From positions 48,241,126 to 48,305,125 of the forward strand of contig JAZBQD010000014.1 in the NCBI GenBank assembly GCA_036583965.1: 64,000 nt of DNA, written 5' to 3'. Source of the stretch: Prunella strophiata (Eukaryota; Chordata; Aves; Passeriformes; Prunellidae). Position 1 is the stretch's first letter. Each line of letters begins with the position of its first letter. Under the pieces are notes generated by a model. That model did not search any database and was not told the DNA's origin. It worked only from the letters and a program-made list of their open reading frames with translations. This document shows positions 26,393 to 35,607 of this stretch, in pieces. The position numbers and the translations under genes are program-made.

Positions 26393-28420
26393 ACTTGGTG
26401 GGAGAAATAAATATCTGTATTTTCATATATCATCCACTAAAATAAACTAATAACAGTTAGTTATTAGAACCCCTCTATTTTGTGTAGAGTCATAATGGCT
26501 GATGTGATTTCCAATGCAATAGAAACTCTCAGTATGAGCAGAAATAGAATGTACTGTTAACCAGGACAAATTTCTGTGTTTTTTCCCTGAACTGCCAAGG
26601 AGGAAGTAGTCTCAACATTTCCCTCATAACTTTCCTGAACTACATCCAGAGAAGTGTCTCCTAATTCTGCTTTTTTAATCCACCTAGGATTAATAAATTT
26701 TGGAGAATAAGGAGGAAGAGCCATGAATTACTCTAAACTAAACTTTTTTCTTTGCAAAACCAAGAACATCACTGCTCCAGCATGCTTGGAAATGAAAAAT
26801 CCACTACTAGAAAAGCTGTAGGATAGTAAAAAATTCCTTCTCTAGTAAATACTGAGTATCTTCCACTGTAATGCATTTTCTCAAATGTATTTGTCTCTGT
26901 TTTAGGTCTCATGTTTCCAAACTGGCTTCCTGGCTTTGTTTTTAATGTCTTTGGTACTTTTGATTTGGGGGTGATAGGGAGTGGGGTGGAGGAGGCTAGG
27001 CTGAAAGGTTTTGGCAAATTGCTGATTGTCAGTACTCTATCAAACCCTTTTGCAAAGGGCAAGAGACTCCTTTTTCAGGTGAGCTGGGCCTTCTGTTAAC
27101 CCAGGCCTGTGAGTGGGGTCTGGTACAGCAACAGTTCATGCAACAAGAATTCTTTTTATTAGCTCTAGGAGACACTAACTAAGATCAGTTGTAGCAGAAG
27201 ATACCTCTTCTTTCAGCAAGAAGTGCTGAAATGTACCTGAAATATTATTACTTGTTCTTGTTTCTTGAGTGTGTACGTAGATGTTAGGTAGGCAGTAAGT
27301 GTTTAACTTGGGCATATGATCATTAACTTCTCTGTAAGGACTTTCCTTGGATTCAGTGGTTGGGTATTTTCTGTTCCTTAGTTACTGAAGTTACTGAAAT
27401 CTATGACCCTTGTTTGGCTCTTTCAATCAAATCTTTAGTTTTCTGATACTGTCAAGTTGTAGATCCCAGATTTGTCCCTGTTAGTCTTGTTCCTGTGTTT
27501 ATCAGCCTTGTATCCTGAACAAAGACTATATGCTGGCAGCATAATGAGATTTTGTACTTAGTTCTTCTTCTTAACTACAGAAGTAGTTAACATGTATTTC
27601 TCAAATGTGTTAATAATTAATTAAAATTAATATGTATTTCAATATGTATTTCAGGAATGCTTTGAATACCTGAGTTCTGTGACATGCAGCTGCCAGTGAT
27701 TTTTTTCCTGTGATAAAATGTCCTCCATCTTGATTTTTTCATATGCCTGTCTGAACACTAATATACTGAAGACTCTTTGAATGTTGTGTTCTGTACTAGA
27801 GAGAAGATGTTAAGATAAATTTTAATCACTGATGCAGATTATGTTAGGATAAATTACAGTTAGTGATGCCTCAGTGTATAGAGCAGATCTATAGATAACC
27901 CTGAACCATTTAAAACCTGAATCTCAAGACATGATGTTTGTCTCTGTGAGATGGTCTGGCATACCCCTGCTATGAAAAAGCCTCTCTTTCTCTTCAGTAG
28001 GTTTTGGGTTGAGCTTTTAGTGGCTTCAGTATGAGCTTCTGAGCTTCAGGCTAAGATGTGAGATGTGTGGAAACTTTCGTAGTTCATCACTTTGATCTTT
28101 GTAAAGATGGGGCTCTTGCTTTCTTTACTGCAAAATCCATAAACCTCTGTGTGTGCAAGGTTCAAGAATTTGAAAGTCTTTAAGTGTGAATTATGTTATT
28201 CTTATCATGCTGGAGGATTTTACAGAGGAACACAGCAAGAATATCTTATCTTATTGGGCAGCTTTCTCTTGGTGTGTATTGTCTCCTGGATTTTGATCTC
28301 AATGTCTGTCTGATTTCTTTGCAGTTTCTCAGCACCCTCTTCGCCCCTTTAAATTTTGTGATGGAAAAAGTAGAAAGTATCCTGCCCTCCAGCCTGTGGC
28401 ACCAGCTGACAAGGATCTGA
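1021..28420 (+). CDS. ST7: ST7, suppressor of tumorigenicity 7, C-terminal part (spliced gene)
   Basis: Seven exons splice in frame into the last 256 residues of ST7 plus a stop: 1021-1135, 9056-9128, 10702-10804, 18461-18611, 22934-23026, 25980-26119 and 28325-28420 (771 bases, 257 codons). The reading matches vertebrate ST7 as I know it nearly residue for residue, for example [40 protein letters not shown] and the terminal [15 protein letters not shown]. All introns are GT-AG and codon phases agree across every junction. The human protein is about 550-590 residues, so roughly the C-terminal 45% is here and upstream exons lie to the left. ST7 is a conserved membrane-associated protein proposed to act as a growth suppressor; its biochemical role is unsettled. 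A hydrophobic stretch coded by 25980-26119 is a likely membrane segment. No frameshift or premature stop is present. Confidence 0.97.
3567..4260 (-). mobile_element. Solo LTR of a passerine ERVL-type endogenous retrovirus
   Basis: The element begins TGTCTTGG and ends CCAAGACA, an inverted terminal repeat typical of LTRs. It is flanked on both sides by ACTTT (3562-3566 and 4261-4265), a perfect 5-bp target-site duplication. The 694-base sequence resembles an ERVL-family LTR I recognise from songbirds. Transcriptional sense is the minus strand: read that way, an ATTAAA polyadenylation signal (3703-3708 region) precedes a TTGCCTAAGAGC stretch near the 3' end. No gag, pol or env sequence is present, so it is a solo LTR left by recombination. 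The minus-strand open frames inside (3667-4011, 3881-4108) are LTR sequence, not genes. It is antisense to ST7. Confidence 0.93.
6550..6620 (+). mobile_element. CR1 LINE 3' tail fragment
   Basis: The stretch contains the diagnostic CR1 3' end: ATTGGACTAGATGATGTCCA, then a TTCTAACTCCAACCA block, then the octamer tail CTCTGTGATTCTGTGA. It is 5'-truncated to about 70 bases, as most bird CR1 copies are. Confidence 0.9.
8163..8262 (-). mobile_element. CR1 LINE 3' fragment, reverse
   Basis: It begins with the reverse-complement octamer tail (TATAGAATCACAGAAT), followed by GAGTTGGAGGGGTCCCACAA and a block that matches the reverse of the CR1 3' UTR through CCTGCATAGGACATCTCCAA. It lies in an ST7 intron. 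Confidence 0.88.
9056..9128 (+). CDS. ST7: ST7 coding exon (73 bases)
   Basis: The acceptor is a strong polypyrimidine tract ending TTTCAACAG; the donor is GTAAGT. The exon encodes [20 protein letters not shown] followed by VSD, as in vertebrate ST7. It receives one base from the exon at 1021 and passes two bases (AA) on to complete a Lys codon. Confidence 0.97.
9129..10701 (+). other. ST7 intron of about 1.6 kb
   Basis: Unique sequence with a T-rich tract at 10378-10396. The overlapping open frames on both strands at 9738-10330 have no recognisable family and no splice support. No repeat family is recognised. Confidence 0.8.
10702..10804 (+). CDS. ST7: ST7 coding exon (103 bases)
   Basis: The exon encodes [20 protein letters not shown] and then [14 protein letters not shown]. 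The acceptor is TTTTGTAG and the donor is GTGAGT. The first base completes a Lys codon, and the exon ends in phase 0. The helical alanine- and glutamate-rich composition fits the repeat-like helical region of ST7. Confidence 0.97.
14298..14515 (-). mobile_element. CR1 LINE fragment, reverse
   Basis: It starts TCATAGAATCATCAAATC, then GGGTTGGAAGGGACCCACAA, and continues through reversed CR1 3' UTR blocks such as TCCAAGGGCATTGTCC and CCTGAGGAGCTTGTTCCAGT. About 220 bases remain. The open frame at 14293-14517 is repeat-derived. Confidence 0.9.
15384..15408. repeat. Perfect 11-bp hairpin with 3-base loop
   Basis: GAAACCCAGCA (15384-15394), loop CAT, then TGCTGGGTTTC (15398-15408), exactly complementary. 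It lies in an ST7 intron. The pairing does not extend, so it is too short for a microRNA precursor. Confidence 0.85.
18461..18611 (+). CDS. ST7: ST7 coding exon (151 bases)
   Basis: The acceptor TTTTTATTTCAG is strong; the donor is GTAAGT after GGCA. The exon encodes [20 protein letters not shown] and then [30 protein letters not shown] in two adjoining pieces. This is one of the most conserved parts of ST7. It is read in phase 0 and leaves one base (A) for a Thr codon. Confidence 0.97.
18995..19188 (+). mobile_element. CR1 LINE 3' fragment
   Basis: It shows the CR1 3' landmarks in order: GGTGAGGCACTGGAGCAGGT, TGCCCAGAGAAGCTGTGGAT, a GGCTGGATGGGGCTT block, and the tail CACTTTGTGATTCTGTGA. 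The octamer tail is intact, so this is the true 3' terminus of the copy. Confidence 0.93.
19361..19720 (+). mobile_element. Older CR1 LINE fragment, diverged
   Basis: Blocks CTGAGGAAGCTGGTTTTGTT, CAACTTGGAGAAG, GATGATCCAGTTGCTGTCTT and a later AATGGGAGGTTGGAGTACAT follow CR1 order but with many substitutions and gaps. No octamer tail is recognisable. It is probably an older insertion than the neighbouring copy at 18995. Confidence 0.75.
22934..23026 (+). CDS. ST7: ST7 coding exon (93 bases)
   Basis: The acceptor GTTTTCTTTTCAG precedes it and the donor is GTATGT. It encodes [20 protein letters not shown] and [10 protein letters not shown]. The first two bases complete a Thr codon begun at 18611, and the last base starts a Ser codon. 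The proline- and aromatic-rich composition matches ST7. Confidence 0.97.
23027..25979 (+). other. ST7 intron of about 3.0 kb
   Basis: I recognise no transposon family here. Overlapping open frames at 23641-23996 on both strands and at 25376-25679 carry no recognisable protein. The intron ends in a TTTTTCTGCAG acceptor. Confidence 0.75.
25980..26119 (+). CDS. ST7: ST7 coding exon with hydrophobic segment (140 bases)
   Basis: The exon encodes [20 protein letters not shown] followed by [20 protein letters not shown] and GVFAKA. About 20 residues from PFFILF to LALL are hydrophobic and are the likely membrane-spanning or membrane-dipping segment. The donor is GTGAGT and the exon ends in phase 0. 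Confidence 0.97.
26120..28324 (+). other. Last ST7 intron, about 2.2 kb
   Basis: It includes a run of 40 consecutive A residues at 26350-26389 and small local duplications: an AATATGTATTTC doublet near 27630-27655 and a repeated TTAGGATAAATT-like motif at 27810-27855. The acceptor before 28325 is TTTCTTTGCAG. No gene is seen. Confidence 0.8.
26350..26389. repeat. Homopolymer of 40 A residues
   Basis: Forty uninterrupted A residues follow GATTTTGCC. It could be the relic of a retroposed poly(A) tail or a replication-slippage expansion. I see no recognisable retrogene 5' to it and no flanking duplication. Length is likely to be polymorphic and hard to sequence exactly. Confidence 0.97.
28325..28420 (+). 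CDS. ST7: ST7 terminal coding exon
   Basis: It encodes [20 protein letters not shown] and [11 protein letters not shown], then a TGA stop at 28418-28420. This is the standard ST7 C-terminus. The reading starts in phase 0 directly after the acceptor CAG. Confidence 0.98.
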   Translation, partial: FLSTLFAPLNFVMEKVESILPSSLWHQLTRI

Positions 28421-28650
28421 AGGGAGCATGCCCACTGACTGACTGCTATGACATCTTCTGTGCCAACTTTTTGTTGACCACAAGAAAGCATGATAAAAAA
28501 GGGAAGCAGTTATAAGACTTAAAAACTCTTCATGGATTGTCTGTTCTCATATAAAAACTGTTTTGTTGTACAAAATACATTGATGTTAGGTTCTATTATA
28601 TTTTGCCTTCAGAAAAGAAAAAAATAAACTTTTGTGTATTGTAGCATTGC
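28421..28650 (+). other. ST7: ST7 3' UTR
   Basis: The stretch from the ST7 stop codon to a canonical AATAAA at 28623-28628 makes a short 3' UTR of about 220 bases. A T/G-rich stretch (TTTTGTGTATTG) follows the signal, as expected for a downstream element. Longer isoforms cannot be excluded. Confidence 0.75.
28623..28628 (+). terminator. ST7 polyadenylation signal AATAAA
   Basis: The canonical hexamer lies about 200 bases after the stop codon, followed within 20 bases by a GT-rich element. It is the first perfect AATAAA downstream of the ST7 stop. Confidence 0.8.
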
Positions 28651-31600
28651 TGTCTTTTGACTTTTTCAGAACACAGATCCCAGGTTTTGTTTTTTAAACC
28701 TTGTGGTATCTATTTGGCCATAGCTAGGGCATAGCTGCACATTAAGGTAATGAAGAATACTGATAATGTTACAATTAAGCAACATTGTCACTGCCTTTTC
28801 TTATGGAGTTCTATTAGGGTGAGGCCCTCACTTCTGCAGTCTAGATGAGGCTTGTGGACAGTAAAAGCTCCTGCTTAAAGCAGCTGTAGGCTCTCCAGGC
28901 AGCTTGGAGGGCACACTGGGCTTCTGATTCCCTTCTCTGCACAGTGGTCACCGTATCATTTCAATTTTCAAGAAGCCCACATACTTGACATATTTTCTTC
29001 ACACCCCTGGTATTTCAGGTACCTTCTGAAGGTTCATTAGCAAAATGGGTGTTAGTTCATACACAATTAATAGAGAGGTTGGTGTTTCACTATTAGTGCT
29101 CACCTCAGGAAATCTTATCCTTGTGCTGTGACTGTTTAGACTAAGTATTCATTTATGACTTTAGCCACTGTTGATGGAAGCTTCCCAGGCCAGCTCTAAA
29201 ATGAATGATTTTGATCTGGAAGTTGAAGGAAGTAGTCCTCTCTGTCAAGAATTAATCTAGATGCCTCAAGGATTTTTTTTTCCAGCTCATCCTTCGAGAT
29301 AAGGAAGCATAACCCTGATGCAGTGGATCAAAAATGCCACTTTACCATTTCAACTTCACTTCAATGCAGAACAGTTTAAGGGACTGTGATCGCTAGCAGA
29401 TAAGTTTGTTTATCAATGAGGAAATGAGTGAGCAGAGACAAAACTCCTAGTACTAGAACTAGTATAAAAGGAAAGTGTTTCTTAACAATAGAAGATGCAT
29501 TACATTATTTCACTTGATCACAGACTACATTAGTCTAGTAGAAGACAGATGTTTGTTCAAGTGAGCAGAAGTACCACACTGCTGTGCTATGAGATTAAAA
29601 AAAGGCAGCCCCATGTCAGCAGAAATCAGCTGTAAGAGTGAGACCTGGGCAAGCCCCAAGGTCTAGAGGACCAGAGAGCCCCACAGACAAATGTTAGGAC
29701 CTGGTGAGGCTGTTGGGGGTTTCCATACAGGTTTATCATCTCTGGCTATTACTCCTGCAAAGCAATTCACTGTAATGTTGACATTTGTCTGGGTTGCAGT
29801 TAATGTAGGATGTGGCATAAGATTAGAGGTAATGGATTGCTAGTGGATAAGCATGTGGAAGTATGAAATGGACCAATATTTGAGTTCTCCTATTTTCATC
29901 TGAATTGCTAGAGCAGGCACAGAAAACACCCTCACAGCAGGAGATGCTGTGTATCTCCAGCTGAAAAACTAGGAATAACCATACTGATTTGTTTGTCTCA
30001 AAACAGCACTGTCAGAATTATTTAAGGCTGCTGAAAATCAGAAGGATCAGGCATAATCAGCTCTTGTCCTGTGCTGCTTTGTATCACTTATTCCCAGCCA
30101 CCTATACCCTACATTTCAGAAGAATAAATTGCTGTGATTCACAGTCCTAAATGTAATGTGCTTGCATTTGCACATCAGTGTATACCAGCTATATACACAT
30201 CTCCATGTTTGTCAGCAGCTGAGGCAGTAGTTTGGCCTTCTATTCGACAATATTATGATCTGTGTGGGAATTACTATCTGTATTACTCTGATAAAAAGGA
30301 ATGCTTAACTCCTAGAAGAATCACATCCTTTCCATGAACTATGGGGAATATTTAGGAATTCAAAACTAACCTTATGCAATTTTATTTCTACTATTTCTAG
30401 TATTTATCTCCCTAATAAGCAGAAATGGGCCATAGTTGTTTTTTTTTTTTAATCTGGAAAATCTCTCTTTAATTATAATTCTAGGCATCTGGAAGATCAG
30501 GCAAATCAGACAAAAGAATTTTCTTTTTCATTGGGCAGAGTTTATTGCCTTAGGCTTTACTGCCTCTGATATGTTTCCTGTGAATTTCAGTATGGCATAG
30601 ATCAAAAAGCAAACACAGCTCATGATTATAATGATGGAAAGCCTCTGGCTTAGTGCAGAGATGAGCCTTGTGGAAATCTGGTTCAGATAATAATTCATCT
30701 TCAGGTTTAGGGGTGGAGGAAGCTTTATAATTCTAAATGTTAGCAGTTCCTGTTTGGGCTTTTTTTTCTCTTTAAAGACAACTTAATAGAATTTGTATGC
30801 ACATTATCTCCTTACACTATAACCTGCATAGAACAGAAAAGGAGAGGACCCCCCCAGGAGTGTCAAGTGAAGCTGGCCCCTTCTGTCCCTCCCTCTGCTG
30901 GGTAGATTAACAGCTGCTCCCTTGCAGGAACTGCACTCAGAGAGGTGAGTGCTGCACCAAGGGGAGGGCTGCTGCTTTCTCTAGCTGCTGCTTTCTCTTC
31001 TTTATCATTTGGTGTGTATGTTGGACATACAGACTGTTTTTTCAGAGTGTGGAAGTCCTTACCCTAGAAGAAAGGAGGAAAATTATCAGGAGTTTTGCCA
31101 TGTTGAAGAAACCTGCAGAAGCTGAACACCTAAAGGAAGCTGCACCTCTTGCACATGCCACACATCCCCACACACACCCAGTGTGGCTGTCACCCTGTGG
31201 TGGCCCTGAAAACATCAGCTGGCTCTAGTTACAGCAGATTGCAAAAGGTAGCCCCTGGCTCCACCCAGCTTCCAGCAGGGCTCCTGCCCAGCTCTCACCA
31301 CAGAAGGAGCTGTCAATGTATTGATTCATTCTTTCTCACAAGAGATCTTTATGAAGTTACATCCATTTCCCCTGGCAAATGAGCTGTTACACAAAAGTAA
31401 CAACCCAAAATCACGTTTGTGGTTACAGCCCATGAACTGTCTCTGTCTTTCTGATAATAATCTAAGTTCATTTCTATCATTTGAAAGTGGCAGGTAAAAC
31501 CTGCAGGCTGTGACATGTGACCACAAAATCACTTCTGCCCTTGGAGGCAGCCACCACCTGCATGCAGCCCTTCCAGAGAGTGCAGGGCAAACGCCATGGA

Positions 31601-32576
31601 GAGGAGTGAGCCTTGGTGCACTTTGTGCTGCCACACCTGCAGGAAGAGCTGGTTTTTCTTAGCAAAAGCACCTCCCCAGATCCAGATCTTCACTAATCTC
31701 TGAACATTCCTTTCCCCCTTGCTCAGGTGATACACTGAGCCCCACAAGAAGCTGGGCAGGAGGCCTGCAGGCAGTGACCAACAGCTGTGGTTTGGGCATG
31801 CAGGCTGGATGCCCTTCAGCAGCTGTGCAGTGCAGTACCAGAAATGCAGCATTTTATTTCTAATTCACATCTGCAAAGTGCACACAGGGATGGGAGGCCA
31901 GGATGAGATGCACAAATTGGTTTTAGATATTTTTCCAGGAAAAGAAAAAGCAAGAATCTCTCGAGCTTCAATGCCCACATGCCCTAATATCCACCACCAT
32001 TCCTAAGTCATTTCTCGTTTTCCATGTGGTAAAAGAAAATTAATTTTTTTTATGAGATTCCACCTATAACAGTGCAACACACTTTTTAGGGTAAAGTTTG
32101 TTGAACATAGTGGGGATGGAGCAATCCCAAAAAGCTTGGCAGGCTAGATCCTGAGTTCATGCAGCAAATTAAAGGGAACTCCCTCAAGATAATTGGATTG
32201 CGTATTTAAAAAAATAATCCTACAACCTTTAGCCTCAGCTAATATTATTCTGACATTAAAATGTCTACCTAGAGACAGCTGTTTCCTCTTCATGACTAAG
32301 TACATGAGTAAATTTATTCCACAGAAAAAAAACTACAGTATTATTTCATTTGCCATGCCTATTTCTGTTTCTTCTTTTTTTGTTTTCTCTTTTTCTCCCC
32401 CTCTTATAGTTCTTTTTTGGATTTGCTGAAGATCATGGAGACACCTTTCCTGGCAATATTTACATCTCTGAGTGTCTTTTGCCACTAAGAAATAGTAAAA
32501 GTTTTTGGGAGTGCATTTCTTTGTGGAAGAGGCAGCAGAAATGCCTACAACTGTGAGAAGTCTACCTTAAACTCTT

Positions 32577-32601
32577 AAAAAAAAAAAAAAAAAAAAAAAA
32601 A
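32577..32601. repeat. Homopolymer of 25 A residues
   Basis: An uninterrupted A run followed by CAAGAAAACCCC. No retrogene was recognised upstream of it. Confidence 0.95.
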
Positions 32602-32854
32602 CAAGAAAACCCCATAAATACAGAAAAAACTGTCATCAAGTGAGTGGCCAGCTCAGCACTTACCCACTTGTCATGCTGTGAAATATTCTGGGTTTCCTCT
32701 GGTGAAGTGGTTTTGATGCAGGCATTGCATCACTAGCTTATCAATATGGCACGTGCCTGAAATGGGAACATCAGCCTGCTGTGCACACCTGGGTGGCCTT
32801 CCTGCTGCACAGGGTGACAGAGGACACTGAGAGGCCAAGGGACTCAATGCCCCC

Positions 32855-32896
32855 ATCTTCCTGGTCTTATCTTCCTGGTCTTTTTGATAAGACCAG
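32855..32896. repeat. 14-bp tandem direct repeat with overlapping 10-bp inverted repeat
   Basis: ATCTTCCTGGTCTT is present twice without a gap (32855-32868, 32869-32882). CTGGTCTTAT at 32861-32870 is perfectly complementary to ATAAGACCAG at 32887-32896, with a 16-base loop. No function is assigned. Confidence 0.85.
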
Positions 32897-33853
32897 CCTT
32901 CAGGAACCACAGGCCTCTGACCCAAAGGAAGGTTTGAACAGGAAGATGTGCCTTAGCGGAGGAGGACCAGGCTGGGGAATAAAAGTTAATACACTTTTAA
33001 CACAGTGACTCCAAAACTTTATCTGGGACTGTGGAATTCAGGTGAGTTGCTTTTCTGGAATATTAAACAAATAACAGATTTAAGAAGAGATCTGATTTCA
33101 TTACCCTTCATTCAACTACCTAGAACACGTTCACTTGTAAGAATGAGCCTTTTTTCTCTTTTCCAAAACACTGAAATATTTTAAGCTTTATTAAATAGGT
33201 AATCTTTTAGACTACTCAGGCTCCTTGAATCTTAAAAAAAAATACTCTAAAAGGTTAAAAATTATTATACTGCTTTTAAATTCTTTAAGGCTTAAAGTAT
33301 GATATTGCTGAGACTACGAAAAACATGTGGATTTAATTTCACAGTGAAATCCCAATAAAAATTCTCCTTGGAGCTCACCTTTAAATACAATTAGGTATGA
33401 GATTTTCCTTATCCAGCCCAGAGCCAGCATTGGCAGCAGTGAAGAGGCCAGCAGTGTAACCCCTGAGGTGCCCATGGGTACATATATACATATTATACAC
33501 ACACAGCACATGCACGGACACGTGGGCAGGGCTGCTCCCACCAGCAGTTGGTTTATAGATAGAAGTGTGATTATTGTTACCTCTAGCCATGATCATTTCC
33601 ATATACAGTAACTGAAACTTATTGTCCAACTAAAATCTTATTGTCCAAATAAAGAACTTTCTGGAGCCTCCTAATCTTTTAACACCAGCTGTGCCTTCTG
33701 GAGGTGAATTACCCATTTTAATGATACAAACTTTTTTGAAAGCCTTGCAGATGTAAATGACTGCTCCCTCAAGACCACTTAATGCCAAACCCCCTTCTTT
33801 TTAAATAGTCTTTAAAGAAAGTTCCAAAAACAAAACATACCCAGAGTATTCAC

Positions 33854-35376
33854 TTTATTGCTTTGGTTAGCTACTTGGATATTACTTTTTCCTGCACTGT
33901 TTGTACCTGCTAGGGTTCTTCAGTCTATTTCATTTTCATATGGAAATTGTACCTTCATCTACAATGTGTTCTATCACTCATTCAGCCTCCTTTACCTATG
34001 TTATTTTTTCATTACCTTGCCTGTCTCTACTCTTCATGGGTGCTTTTTCAGAGCCTCATTATACTTATTGGCACAGAACTCATTTTTCTATTGGTTCACG
34101 TTGCTGATCTCTGCCCTGAGGTGAGGCAGCTGGTCCCTCTCTGACCCAGTTCCTCTCCACCAAGGCTGCAATTTCTGGGCCTCAGATGCCTGCACATTTT
34201 TACAGCAACTTTTTGTTTTGTGCTGATCCCAGCCCAGCATATGGACCTGGCACAACCTGTAACTGCCTCCATTACAAGCCAAAACACTCCAAATCACAGG
34301 GATGTGGGTTTGCAGAAAATATGCAGAAAAAAGTCTAATTTGGATGCTTCCCATCTGAGTGGGAAGTATAATTTTGAGCACATTTAATAGATTTATTAAC
34401 TTTAAAAGAACACAGATGCTGATAACATTTTTTAGAATCCAAGTCATTACGGAAGCAAGGCATTTCCTTCTCCATCACTGTTCACAAACATTTTTCCACT
34501 ATTGTGTATGTGAAAAAGAGGAAACCTTATCCTTAGGTAGTTGAGTGTCCTGTACCCAGCTTTCATTAGGGTGAAAAACCATTCTCTTCAATCCTTCAGT
34601 TCAGAAAAGAAAATCCTCAGCAGTTAATATTAATTATTTTTAAAAGCTTTTAAGGCACGTTTTCACAAACATATAACTAAGACATTTGCTTTGACTCTAA
34701 CAGTTCATCAAAGTGTTGTGGCTGAATATATCTCCTGCAATTTCCTTTGTTTTAGGCCATGGGCCAATTCCTGCCCCACAGGAAGCCACAGAGTGCTAAT
34801 GGTGGCCAGGGTGGCCTCAGGTGGCCACCTTACTGGAAACTCCAGTCCACCAGGGATGAGCAAACACCCTTCCAGTAAAGTTTTTCACCAATCTGGCTGC
34901 AAATTTTCTTTCCCAGGGAAATCACCAACCAGTGCTCAAGCTCCTGAGCCATTCAGTATCCAGAGCTCAACTGTGACCTGCCCAAGATCCTCCAGAAGAT
35001 GCTTGAGCAAGCCCACCCCATGCAGTTGGTGGTGGTGATCTTGTAAAAGTGCCATATTTTATATCTTCTTGTGTTCCTGATGGCAGGAATGAATTGCCAC
35101 AAGGGTTCTGGGGGAGAGTTACATGGTGGTTGGAAGAGTCTTGGCATAAGTACATCCTTCCAGAGCTGCATCAGTTTACACAGAGACAACTCTGCAGCAA
35201 CACTGTCATGCAGAAATGCAAAGTAAATGCTGCAGGGTTTATATCAATTTGTCAGCAGCATCTCTGCAAAGAACAAAGGCAAAACAGGCATAGAAGTAAA
35301 ACAGATCTCTGATGCATTCCCTGCATGGAGCAGGAAGGGCGAAGGCCGTGGTCCCTGAGCATCAGCAGCCGGGGGG
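33854..35376 (-). other. WNT2: WNT2 3' UTR, extent uncertain
   Basis: Sequence downstream of the WNT2 stop on the minus strand. Minus-strand AATAAA signals occur at 34392-34397 and 33854-33859, giving 3' UTRs of about 1.0 or 1.5 kb, in the size range expected for vertebrate WNT2 mRNA. Which is used cannot be decided from sequence. Confidence 0.55.
34392..34397 (-). terminator. Candidate WNT2 polyadenylation signal
   Basis: AATAAA on the minus strand, the first canonical hexamer after the WNT2 stop, about 980 bases downstream. A second one is at 33854-33859. Confidence 0.5.
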
Positions 35377-35607
35377 TCATGTCCGGGAGATCCAGGCGGC
35401 GCTCTTCGGCGCCTTGCAGGTGTGGATGTCCACCACCTTCCAGGCAGTCCTGGCAGCGCACGGCGCAGCACCAGTGGAACTTGCACTCGCACTTGGTGAC
35501 CCGGCTGACGCGGGAGGTGTCGTAGCCCCTGCCGCAGCACATCACCTCACAGCTGTCCATGCCGCGCGAGCTCTGGTTGCACACCCGGCCCGCCGTCCCC
35601 AGGGACC
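35377..35607 (-). CDS. WNT2: WNT2 coding exon 5, with +1 frameshift near 35436
   Basis: The exon begins after a TTCCCTTGGCAG acceptor, completing a Gly codon, and runs [20 protein letters not shown] into the cysteine cluster as far as CQDCLE (residue 339). There the WNT reading is lost: the genomic GAAGGTGGTGGACATC carries one base too many. In the shifted frame the expected end resumes ([13 protein letters not shown] and a TGA at 35379-35377). Read without correction, the frame continues for 61 unrelated residues to about 35252 and loses the last conserved cysteine. The exon is 231 bases where phase requires 230. It could be an assembly indel or a real allele. Confidence 0.93.

Larger units (their letters stand above)
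28651..33850. other. ST7-WNT2 intergenic region
   Basis: About 5.2 kb between the convergent ST7 and WNT2 genes. It contains a 25-base A run at 32577-32601 and a compact inverted plus direct repeat at 32855-32896. Small open frames around 31149-31852 and 32671-33008 have no recognisable domains. I see no further gene and no clear LINE or LTR copy. Confidence 0.75.
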
